The position numbers and the translations under genes are program-made. Below the pieces are notes generated by a model, which saw only the letters and a list, made by a program, of their open reading frames with translations, was not told where the DNA came from and ran no database searches. Below, in pieces: positions 30,501 to 37,833 of a stretch of 64,000 nt of DNA. The stretch's first letter is position 1. Each line of letters begins with the position of its first letter. The stretch spans positions 56,164 to 120,163 of the forward strand of contig JAQVMW010000003.1 of the NCBI GenBank assembly GCA_028703445.1, written 5' to 3'. This DNA comes from Candidatus Peribacteraceae bacterium (GTDB taxonomy: Bacteria > Patescibacteriota > Gracilibacteria > Peribacterales > Peribacteraceae).

Positions 30501-31448
30501 CTACTTCGGCAGCTCATGCCCATACGCCCGCTCCGCTCGTGCCCAGAGTTCATCTCTATCGAGCATATCCATCAGCGTCCCCTCCTGCTCGATCACTTTC
30601 GACCCCATGGCTGCGCCGAGCTTGAGAGAAGTTTGCATATCCCACCCGCGCGACAGGCCAGAGAGGAATCCTCCGCGGAACGCGTCGCCCGCACCCGTGG
30701 GATCGACCACGCAATCAGGGCGACAGGAAGAAATGTTCACCGTTCCGTCTTTGGAAAGCAGTGTGACCCCCTTGTCACCGTGCGTGATGATGACAACCGG
30801 CGTAAGAGAAAGAATCGTTTTCTCGTCCGCCTTCAGCGCGTCCCTGAGCAGACTCCACTCGTAGTCATTCACGATCACTCCGGCACTCATTTTGGTGAGG
30901 CGCCTGAGCTCATCGGCACTGAAGGCGATGATCTGCTGTCCGGGATCGAAGAACACCGGCACTTTCTGCTGCGCGCACCACTGCATGCCTGCCATCATCT
31001 GCCGCGTGTCACGCGGACTCACGATGCCATACGCAAGATCGTCGCGCTCATCTTGAAGATCCGGCCATGTGCCATGCGCGTCCGCGCCGGGATGGAAAAA
31101 TGTGATCTGGCACTCCTTCTGGTCCGTGCCGATGATGGCCGTGGCGGTCACATGCTCTTTCTGTTCCTCGATGTACGTCACATCGATGCCGCGCTCGGCG
31201 AGGAGTGCCTTGTACGATCCTCCGTCGGAACCGACGGTGCCCACGGGCAGAGGATTTCCTCCGAGCAGCTGCAGGTTCCATGCGATGTTGGCGGCCGTGC
31301 CGCCGTGGTGGCGCGTGTACCGCGGCGAGAAGAAGGAAAGCGAGAGGTGCTGAAGAGCTTTGGGATCAATGGCATCGGCAAAAGAGCCCTCGTAGCCGAG
31401 AAGCACGTCGTAAGCGATGGAGCCGGTGATAAGAACTCTTGAAGACAT
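30501..31448 (-). CDS. PfkB family carbohydrate/nucleoside kinase
   Basis: This 315-residue kinase of the ribokinase/PfkB fold has the N-terminal motif TRHHGGTAANIAWNLQLLGG. The C-terminal signature is VVDPTGAGDAFRGGFLSGL with the catalytic Asp. The lid and start (SSRVLITGSIAYDVLLGYEG) resemble bacterial and archaeal adenosine or nucleoside kinases more than fructokinases. Proximity to ahcY, 1.5 kb away on the same strand, fits an adenosine kinase that turns the AhcY product into AMP. Substrate assignment is inference. Its start codon lies inside the heptad array at 31441-31475. Confidence 0.85.
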   Translation of the reverse strand: MSSRVLITGSIAYDVLLGYEGSFADAIDPKALQHLSLSFFSPRYTRHHGGTAANIAWNLQLLGGNPLPVGTVGSDGGSYKALLAERGIDVTYIEEQKEHVTATAIIGTDQKECQITFFHPGADAHGTWPDLQDERDDLAYGIVSPRDTRQMMAGMQWCAQQKVPVFFDPGQQIIAFSADELRRLTKMSAGVIVNDYEWSLLRDALKADEKTILSLTPVVIITHGDKGVTLLSKDGTVNISSCRPDCVVDPTGAGDAFRGGFLSGLSRGWDMQTSLKLGAAMGSKVIEQEGTLMDMLDRDELWARAERAYGHELPK

Positions 31449-31475
31449 AAGATAGAAGATGGAAGACGTAAGTGA
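31441..31475. repeat. Left 7-bp array of second four-helix-bundle gene
   Basis: Heptads are GAAGACA, TAAGATA, GAAGATG, GAAGACG and TAAGTGA. The consensus KAAGAYR is found in the opposite orientation at 31850-31877, so the arrays form an inverted pair around the gene. Confidence 0.85.
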
Positions 31476-31847
31476 TCAGACACTTTTCTTTTTCAGAAGC
31501 ACAAGATAGAAAGACCTGAGCATTTTATCGAGCTCTTCAGCATGCGTGAGAAATAAATTCCAATCTGCAGGAGAAAGAAACTCCTGTCGTTTTGTAATCA
31601 GCATTTCTGTTCGTAATTCTGCCAGTGATCCTTTCGCAATGAGAATGAAATGAGCAAATTCCTTGGGAGTACTTCGTTGACTGCCCTCGGCGATATTCGC
31701 CGGAATCGATACGGCCGCTCGCCGCGTCTGGGACGTTAATCCATAAGATTCTTCCCGAGGAAACTCTCGTGTTACTCGATAGACAAAACCGACGAGATCG
31801 ACTGCTTTTTGCCAAATTTTCAGCTTCTCAAAGGGCATTTCAATCAT
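31476..31847 (-). CDS. Four-helix-bundle protein (S23/IVP, Avd-like family)
   Basis: This 123-residue second copy of the family is only moderately similar to the first. Shared hallmarks are FEKLKIWQKAVDLVGFVYRV, YGLTSQTRRAAVSIPANIAEG and EFAHFILIAKGSLAELRTE. The start ATG 31847 follows TAAGAT by 6 nt, and that -10 box is supplied by the right-hand heptad array. As with the copy at 3943, inverted heptad arrays border both ends, but the heptad sequence is different. The gene separates the PfkB kinase gene from ugd. The function is unknown. Confidence 0.88.
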   Translation of the reverse strand: MIEMPFEKLKIWQKAVDLVGFVYRVTREFPREESYGLTSQTRRAAVSIPANIAEGSQRSTPKEFAHFILIAKGSLAELRTEMLITKRQEFLSPADWNLFLTHAEELDKMLRSFYLVLLKKKSV

Positions 31848-31849
31848 GC

Positions 31850-31877
31850 TTCCATCTTACATCTTCCGTCTTATATC
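31850..31877. repeat. Right 7-bp array of second four-helix-bundle gene
   Basis: Heptads are TTCCATC, TTACATC, TTCCGTC and TTATATC. They are the complement of the KAAGAYR units at 31441-31475. Confidence 0.85.
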
Positions 31878-31927
31878 TCTACCTTTTGCCTTACATACCA
31901 TCTTCCCATTCGCTAAACTGCCTTCAC

Positions 31928-33238
31928 GTGAAAATCACGATCGTCGGTACCGGCTACGTCGGCCTCGTTTCTGCAGCCTGCTTCGCGGAGCTGGGGCACG
32001 AAGTGGTCGGCGTGGATATCGACGAAGCCAAAGTGAAGAAGTTGAAGGCCGGCCAAAGCCCCATCTACGAACCGGGGCTGGAGGAATTGCTCGTGCGCAA
32101 CCAGCAGAGCGGCCGCCTGTCGTTCACGACACAACTTGCCGAAGCATTGCCGGAGTGTCAGGTACTCTTCTGCGCCGTGGCAACCCCGCCGAACGAGGAC
32201 CATACCGCCGATTTGCGCGCCGTCTTCAGCGTCTGCGACGCCGTAGCGGAGCTGATTGATCATGACCTGGTCTTCGTCAACAAATCCACGGTTCCCGTGG
32301 GCACGGGCCACGAGTGTGAGAAGCGCATTGCCTCGTTCATCGCCAAACGAAAGAAGAAATTCCATCTCCCCGTGATCTCCAATCCCGAATTTCTGCGCGA
32401 AGGTTCGGCCGTGGGCGACACCCTTCGACCGGACCGCATCGTCGTCGGCATCAACGGCGACGAGAAGGCGCGCGCGCTGATGGAGGAGCTCTACCAGCCG
32501 CTCGTGCGCACCGAGCGTCCGCTCGTCTTCATGAGCCGCGAGAGCGCCGAGATCGTGAAGTATGCCTCAAACGCTTTCCTCGCCACCAAGATTTCGTTCA
32601 TCAACATGCTCTCGGAGCTCTGCGAAGCTACGGGTGGAAGTGTCCGCGATATCGCAAAAGGTATCGGTCTGGACGAGCGCATCGGACCGCGCTTTCTGCA
32701 CGCCGGCATCGGCTACGGGGGCAGCTGTTTCCCCAAGGATGTGAAGGCCCTCCTCGCCATCGGAAAGAAGCTCGATCTTCCGCTCCCCATCATTCAGGCG
32801 ACACAGGACGTGAATACGCAGCAGCGCGAGCGATTCTTCCAGAAGCTGCTCAATGCCATTCCCGAAAACGCCTCCATCGGCATCTGGGGTCTCTCGTTCA
32901 AACCCAATACCGACGACATGCGCGAAGCGCCGAGTCTGGATCTGATTCCGATGCTCCTCAAAATGAACCATATCGTTCGCGCGTTTGACCCCGTGGCAAT
33001 GGAGAACGCCGCAAAAGTGCTGCCGAAGGAAGTGGTGTATGTGAACTCGCCGCTGGAAGCGGCAAAGGATGCCGACGCGGTGATCCTCCTCACGGAGTGG
33101 GATGTCTTTCGCGGAGTCGATCTGAAGGAGCTGAAAGCCGCCATGCGCGGGCGTAACCTCTTCGACGGCCGCAACGTCTATGATCCGGAGGAAATCCGCG
33201 CGGCAGGGTTCACCTACCGCGGCATCGGCATGAAGTAA
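31928..33238 (+). CDS. ugd: UDP-glucose 6-dehydrogenase
   Basis: This 436-residue enzyme oxidises UDP-glucose to UDP-glucuronate with two NAD+. The Rossmann motif is VGTGYVGLVSAACFAELGHE. The substrate region contains SPIYEPGLEELL and NPEFLREGSAVGDTLRPDRI, and the catalytic cysteine is in YGGSCFPKDVKAL. Length is typical. I start at GTG 31928, 8 nt after TAAACT (31914-31919). An upstream frame through the heptad array is not family-like. The next gene is a UDP-glucuronate epimerase, 56 nt downstream, so UDP-GalA or a related sugar is the likely product. Confidence 0.94.
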   Translation: MKITIVGTGYVGLVSAACFAELGHEVVGVDIDEAKVKKLKAGQSPIYEPGLEELLVRNQQSGRLSFTTQLAEALPECQVLFCAVATPPNEDHTADLRAVFSVCDAVAELIDHDLVFVNKSTVPVGTGHECEKRIASFIAKRKKKFHLPVISNPEFLREGSAVGDTLRPDRIVVGINGDEKARALMEELYQPLVRTERPLVFMSRESAEIVKYASNAFLATKISFINMLSELCEATGGSVRDIAKGIGLDERIGPRFLHAGIGYGGSCFPKDVKALLAIGKKLDLPLPIIQATQDVNTQQRERFFQKLLNAIPENASIGIWGLSFKPNTDDMREAPSLDLIPMLLKMNHIVRAFDPVAMENAAKVLPKEVVYVNSPLEAAKDADAVILLTEWDVFRGVDLKELKAAMRGRNLFDGRNVYDPEEIRAAGFTYRGIGMK

Positions 33239-33294
33239 GAGAGGAACAGACGAAAACAGTGTTTTGGAATCCAATTTAGATTTATCATGTCTCC

Positions 33295-34242
33295 ATGCGC
33301 ATCCTCCTCACCGGTTCTGCCGGCTTCATCGGATTCCATACAGCCCAAGTGCTCCTCGCACGCGGGGACGAAGTCGTTGGTCTGGATAATTTCAATTCCT
33401 ACTACGACCCGAAGCTGAAGGAAGATCGCAACGCCCAATTGATCAAAGACAAAAATTTCACCCTGATCCGCGGCGATATCTGCGATCGCAAAACCGTCGC
33501 CAAGGCGATGAAAGGTTGTGACCGCGTGTGTCACCTGGCCGCGCTCGCCGGCGTGCGCTACGCCTTCGATCATCCGGACGAGTACATCGATAGCAATATT
33601 CGCGGCTTCTTCAACGTGCTCGACGAAGTGCGCCTGCAAAAGATCCCCGGCATGATTTACGCATCTTCGAGCTCCGTCTACGGCGGCAATACCAAGATGC
33701 CGCTGGCGGAAACGGATCGGACGGACAACCAGCTCTCGCTCTACGGCATGAACAAGAAAGATAACGAGCTGATGGCACATACCTACCACTCGCTGTACGG
33801 CATCCCCGTGACGGGACTGCGGTTCTTCACCGTGTACGGCCCCTGGGGCCGCCCGGACATGGCGCTCTTCCTGTTCACGGACAAGATTCTCTCGGGTGAA
33901 CCGCTCGAAATCTTTGGGGATGGAAAGATGCAGCGCGACTTTACGTTTGTGGAGGACATCGTCACCGGCATCGTGGCCTCGATCGACAAAAACTATCCGG
34001 AAGAGGTCTTTAACCTGGGATGCGGCCGCACGGAGGAACTTATGGATTACGTACGAACCATCGAGCTGGCCTGCGGAAAGGAAGCGGAAAAGAAATTCCT
34101 GCCCATGCAGCCGGGCGACGTTTGGCGCACCGAGGCGGACATAACAAAAGCGAAGAAGATGCTGGGCTTTTCACCCAAGACGCGGATCACGGAAGGTGTG
34201 CCGCAGTTCGTGGCGTGGTATCGCGAGTATTACAACTTATGA
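33295..34242 (+). CDS. UDP-glucuronate 4-epimerase-like SDR
   Basis: This 315-residue extended SDR has the NAD motif TGSAGFIGFHTAQVL. A loop typical of UDP-glucuronate epimerases (LDNFNSYYDPKLKEDRNAQL) follows, then the catalytic Ser-Tyr-Lys set (SSSSVYGG and YGMNK), and the later motif RFFTVYGPWGRPDMALFLF. It should interconvert UDP-GlcA and UDP-GalA. TATCAT ends 6 nt before ATG 33295, which predicts a leaderless message. The C-terminal codons (WYREYYNL) recur in degenerate form downstream at 34294-34323. Confidence 0.9.
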   Translation: MRILLTGSAGFIGFHTAQVLLARGDEVVGLDNFNSYYDPKLKEDRNAQLIKDKNFTLIRGDICDRKTVAKAMKGCDRVCHLAALAGVRYAFDHPDEYIDSNIRGFFNVLDEVRLQKIPGMIYASSSSVYGGNTKMPLAETDRTDNQLSLYGMNKKDNELMAHTYHSLYGIPVTGLRFFTVYGPWGRPDMALFLFTDKILSGEPLEIFGDGKMQRDFTFVEDIVTGIVASIDKNYPEEVFNLGCGRTEELMDYVRTIELACGKEAEKKFLPMQPGDVWRTEADITKAKKMLGFSPKTRITEGVPQFVAWYREYYNL

Positions 34243-34323
34243 ATCCCATATCCCATTCCCGAATCAAGCCATCCTGAGCGCAGCCGAAGGATCGAGTGGC
34301 ATCGAGAGTACTATAACCTCTGA
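34243..34323. repeat. Heptad array, repeat fragment and duplicated epimerase 3' end
   Basis: The first part has AATCCCA, TATCCCA and TTCCCGA heptads. Next comes a fragment of the GTAGTCGAAGG-type repeat (CCTGAGCGCAGCCGAAGG). Then 34294-34323 encodes EWHREYYNL and a stop, a near copy of the C-terminus of the epimerase that ends at 34242. Confidence 0.65.
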
Positions 34324-34336
34324 TTCCCCCATTGCC

Positions 34337-34552
34337 ATGATCGCATCTGAACACATCACCCTAGCAGCATAGGACTACTTCGAGCTTTGCCAACATGCCG
34401 CCTCTTCTTATCCTTGGCAGGATCCGGTGTTGGTTGCAGCCGCAAGAAGAGATACGGAACGCGTACGAGAACTTCTGGAAGGCTGGCACCGCAGTCAGGG
34501 GCACCCGTTGCCCCAAGACACCGATACACAAAACAGAGAGGCAACCGAGTGA
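34337..34552 (+). pseudogene. Coding-like frame with an in-frame TAG
   Basis: From ATG 34337 the frame reads 72 codons to TGA 34552 with one TAG at 34370-34372. After the TAG it looks protein-like (DYFELCQHAASSYPWQDPVL, RRDTERVRELLEGWHRSQGH). It could be a decayed short gene, a gene with a later non-ATG start such as GTG 34427, or noncoding sequence. No family is recognised. It fills the gap before the convergent membrane protein gene. Confidence 0.3.
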
Positions 34553-34558
34553 GCGTCA

Positions 34559-35857
34559 CTACCGCACCGGCCTCACCCACACCTCAACAGGAACACCGGG
34601 AAGTATTTCCCAGCCCGCCCGTCCACGGATATCCGGACAATCCGAGAGGCACACAGCCACGCGCGCGGAATCGAGAAGCTGGGGATTTGTGATCATCCGC
34701 CGCACGGTGTAAGGACCGTACTGCCACTCATGCCCGAAGGGACCGGCGATGATCGCCGTGGCGCCAGCGGGGATTCCTGCTTTCTGAACGGCCGCGTATA
34801 CGGCGGGAACCGGCGATGGCCCGAACCTCGGAAAGGAGATCGGAATGAGAACCAATGCACAGACAAGGGTAGCGAGCAGAATCGTCCCCGTCCTGCGCAT
34901 GAGAGAGGGCGACGAGGCGAGACCTGCGAGCAAGAGCGGAGTGAACAGGATGGAATAGTACGGACGGAACGAGAGGAAGATGAACCCCGTAACGAAGAGA
35001 AAACTCAAAATCAGCGGCCACCTGCGTGCAGAGAACATGCCGATCGTTCCAAGAATGCTCAGGACGAGACTGCCTCCGAGCAACCAGAGCCAAGCCACCC
35101 CGCGCAGAGCAGTGAACACAGTGCCACCACCCAAATTCTGTCCGCTCGCCGTGATCATGCTGGCGAACGCGAGCGGATTCATCGCGGTATAGAGCACGAG
35201 GAGCAGAACTGGACCAACCAGTGCAATCAAACGCTGCCAACGGGGCAGCTTCAGGCGCCAGAACACCGCCATGACCACCGGGAGGAACAGAATCGCCTGG
35301 TACGCAGTGAAGAGGGAGGCAAGCCACAGAAGCGCCATCCACCCAACCACCCGCTCCAGATCTTCACCCCTGAGATACCAATAGCAGAACACGAGCATCG
35401 AAACGGCAGTGATGGGCGCAAGCAGGATCTGACCTGCGGAAACGAAGACTGCGGCAGAGAGCACCCAGGGCCCTGCGAGAAGAAATGTGGCTCCCTTCTC
35501 GCGTGCAGACGCAAAGGCACGAGCCAGCTCCGCCGCCAGAAGCAGGGCGACGGCAAGGAGGACGCGCCAGAGTATCTCCTGACCGGGGATCCACTGTGTG
35601 AACCCGATGATGCCGCGCGCAAGAGGAGGATGTGGATAGGGAATATTCAGCAAATATTTCGCCTCATCCGTCGTAATACCCTGCCACGCATGGAGGGTGG
35701 CGAGCACGATGCCAAGGAGCACGAGGCCGAAGAAGGGATTGAGAAAAAAGGGGTTCCTTTTTCCCTCTCCTTTTGGGAGAGGGTGGCGCGAAGCGCCGGG
35801 TGAGGGGACGTGAGGCGAGAAAATCATATGAATAACCGAAATTAGAGGGCGTCGCAT
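34559..35857 (-). CDS. Multi-pass membrane protein, GT-C glycosyltransferase-like
   Basis: This protein of about 432 residues has roughly ten hydrophobic helices and a soluble C-terminus. The first loop contains ITTDEAKYLLNIPYPHPPLA. An acidic pair followed by a HPPLA motif matches the PMT/ArnT (GT-C) arrangement, implying a polyprenyl-phosphate sugar donor. It lies directly downstream of, and overlaps by 16 nt, a dolichyl-phosphate-mannose-synthase-like GT2 that could make this donor. The N-terminal 35 residues are encoded by a palindromic repeat, so the real start may be ATG 35857 or later (35827). Confidence 0.75.
   Translation of the reverse strand: MRRPLISVIHMIFSPHVPSPGASRHPLPKGEGKRNPFFLNPFFGLVLLGIVLATLHAWQGITTDEAKYLLNIPYPHPPLARGIIGFTQWIPGQEILWRVLLAVALLLAAELARAFASAREKGATFLLAGPWVLSAAVFVSAGQILLAPITAVSMLVFCYWYLRGEDLERVVGWMALLWLASLFTAYQAILFLPVVMAVFWRLKLPRWQRLIALVGPVLLLVLYTAMNPLAFASMITASGQNLGGGTVFTALRGVAWLWLLGGSLVLSILGTIGMFSARRWPLILSFLFVTGFIFLSFRPYYSILFTPLLLAGLASSPSLMRRTGTILLATLVCALVLIPISFPRFGPSPVPAVYAAVQKAGIPAGATAIIAGPFGHEWQYGPYTVRRMITNPQLLDSARVAVCLSDCPDIRGRAGWEILPGVPVEVWVRPVR
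35763..35808. repeat. Palindromic element inside a coding sequence
   Basis: CCCTCTCC-TTTT-GGGAGAGGG is followed by GGCGCGAAGCGCC and GGTGAGGGG. Almost the same element occurs at 58509-58553 inside hisH. Here it encodes residues near the N-terminus of the membrane protein on the minus strand. Confidence 0.8.
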
Positions 35858-36831
35858 GGGATCCAGCCGAAGTAATCGAGATTGACGCGAATGCATTTGG
35901 CAGGCGAAGGCGCGCGACCGTGAGGATGGTAAATCATCTCCAAGCGCGTTTGGCTCACCGCGCGAAGAGAGAGATCAGAGATGAGCCACCCTTCCGTGTT
36001 CGAGAGTGACTCAAACGCCAACTTCGCCCGTTCACGCACCTGTGGATTGAGGACGAGAAGCCTCAAATTCCACGCGCGCGCAGAGAGAAATATTCCGAGA
36101 CCGATGAAGAGGAGCAGAAAGAACGCCCATGCAACCCGTGCCCACCGCTCAAAGAAGAGCGCGAAGAGCGAAAAAATGAAATCCCACTGCACTCGGAGTG
36201 ATAGCTTGCTCACCCCCACCGCACGAGGCGCGAATGTGTACGGAATCTCCGATACAGGCGTTCCACGTGGGAGCCGCATGAGAAGATCGAAGAGGATTTT
36301 GAATCCACGCGGATGGAAATGCGGAACGATCCGCTCGAAGAGAGAACGATCGATGGCAAAAAACCCGCTCATGGGATCATGAACGGACAGATGGCACAGA
36401 AGAGTGGTGATTTTCGTGCCCACACGACTCAAGAGCGTGCGCCGCATGTTCCACTGGCCAGTGCTCCCGCCGGAAATGTATCGTGAAGCCACCGCAACGC
36501 CACGACGGACCTGTACGGTCTCCACGAATGTCTTTAAGAGTGAGGCATCGTGCTGGCCGTCGGCATCCATCACGGCCAGAATCTCGCCGCGCGCAGCCTT
36601 AAATCCCGCCACGACGGCGGAAGAGAGACCCCGCTCCCCGCGGCGCCGGATCACGCGGAGCGTCGGGAAAAATGCCTGCAATTCCTCCGCCTTGTGCCAC
36701 GTGCCATCAGGGGAATCGTCGTCAACGATGATGATTTCATGCGGGATGCCTTTGAGCGCCTCCTGCAGGCGCGGGAGCAGTATCGGCAGGCTCTCCGCCT
36801 CGTTGTACGTTGGAATGACGAGCGATAACAT
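35842..36831 (-). CDS. Polyprenyl-phosphate mannose/glucose synthase-like GT2
   Basis: This 329-residue protein has a GT-A domain (about 1-215): LVIPTYNEAESLPILLPRL, VDDDSPDGTW, AVMDADGQHDASLL with the DxD-like DADGQ, and DPMSGFFAIDRS. One or two C-terminal membrane helices follow at about 235-265. This is the DPM1/GtrB pattern, transferring a sugar from an NDP donor to polyprenyl phosphate at the membrane. A last domain (about 270-329) is unassigned. The neighbouring GT-C-like protein is the expected user of the lipid-linked sugar. The start follows TAGTCT by 8 nt. Confidence 0.88.
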   Translation of the reverse strand: MLSLVIPTYNEAESLPILLPRLQEALKGIPHEIIIVDDDSPDGTWHKAEELQAFFPTLRVIRRRGERGLSSAVVAGFKAARGEILAVMDADGQHDASLLKTFVETVQVRRGVAVASRYISGGSTGQWNMRRTLLSRVGTKITTLLCHLSVHDPMSGFFAIDRSLFERIVPHFHPRGFKILFDLLMRLPRGTPVSEIPYTFAPRAVGVSKLSLRVQWDFIFSLFALFFERWARVAWAFFLLLFIGLGIFLSARAWNLRLLVLNPQVRERAKLAFESLSNTEGWLISDLSLRAVSQTRLEMIYHPHGRAPSPAKCIRVNLDYFGWIPCDAL

Positions 36832-36879
36832 CGTGGAATAGACTATGGAAGGAAGTGGAAAAACGCTACTATCTCTCTG

Positions 36880-37794
36880 ATGAAAATTCTTGTCACCGGA
36901 TCATCGGGCACAATAGGAACGCGGCTCTGTGAAAGGCTCCTGGAGCAACAATTCGAAGTGGTCGGCGCGGATTGGGAGCCGAATAAATGGCAACCGGCAA
37001 TCGAAAAGCTCACCGTACGCATAGACCTGCGGGACGAAAACCAGCTCAATGCCCAAAGTTCAAAGCTCAAAGCCGACGTCGTCATCCATCTCGCCGCGAA
37101 CGCGCGCGTCTATGAGCTGGTGGAGAATCCCGACCGTGCACGCGATAACATGCTGACCACGTTCAACGCATTGGCATGGGCGCGCAAAAACGGGGTGAAA
37201 CGTTTCGTTTTCGCTTCTTCGCGTGAGACGTACGGCAACAGCGGCATGGACAAGTACCGCGAGGACATGGTGCGCGTGGAAAACTGCGAAAGCCCCTACA
37301 CCGCCAGCAAGATCGCCGGCGAAGCGCTCGTGGAGTCCTACCGCCGCTGCTACGGAATGGAAACGGTGATCGTGCGCTTCTCGAACGTGTACGGCATGTA
37401 CGACGACTCGCAGCGCGTGGTGCCGCTCTTCATCCGACAGACCAAAAAGAACGAACCGCTCGTCGTCTTCGGCAAAGATAAGAGTCTGGATTTCACCTAC
37501 ATCGATGACGCGGTGAACGGACTGCTTCTGATCCTGAAGAATTTCTCCAAAGTGAACGGGCAGACCATCAACCTCGCCTTCGGCGAGGCGCACTCCATTA
37601 TGGAGCTCGCGGAACTGATCAAGAAACTGATGAAGAGCACTTCCGCCATCTCGACCGCCTCTTCCCGTACCGGCGAGGTCACGCGCTACACGGCGGATAT
37701 TTCTAAGGCGCGGAAGATCCTCGGCTTCGATCCCAAAGTCCCTTTCGCGGAAGGAGTGAAAAAGTCGGTGGAGTGGTATGGGAAGCAGAAGTGA
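36880..37794 (+). CDS. NAD-dependent epimerase/dehydratase
   Basis: This 304-residue extended SDR has the NAD motif VTGSSGTIGTRLCERLL. It also has HLAANARV, SSRETYG and the catalytic YTASK, followed by RFSNVYGMYDDSQRVVPLF. It resembles UDP-glucose/GlcNAc 4-epimerases and dTDP-sugar dehydratase relatives, but the exact substrate cannot be given. TACTAT ends 7 nt before ATG 36880. It is divergent from the GT2 gene. Confidence 0.88.
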   Translation: MKILVTGSSGTIGTRLCERLLEQQFEVVGADWEPNKWQPAIEKLTVRIDLRDENQLNAQSSKLKADVVIHLAANARVYELVENPDRARDNMLTTFNALAWARKNGVKRFVFASSRETYGNSGMDKYREDMVRVENCESPYTASKIAGEALVESYRRCYGMETVIVRFSNVYGMYDDSQRVVPLFIRQTKKNEPLVVFGKDKSLDFTYIDDAVNGLLLILKNFSKVNGQTINLAFGEAHSIMELAELIKKLMKSTSAISTASSRTGEVTRYTADISKARKILGFDPKVPFAEGVKKSVEWYGKQK

Positions 37795-37798
37795 TGAA

Positions 37799-37827
37799 TT
37801 GACATATAACTCAAAAATTGATTTAAT
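37799..37827 (+). promoter_or_regulatory. Consensus-like promoter, leaderless start
   Basis: TTGACA and TTTAAT are exactly 17 nt apart, and the -10 box ends 6 nt before ATG 37834. This is the best-matching full promoter with a leaderless layout in the window. Confidence 0.7.
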
Positions 37828-37833
37828 ACTAAT

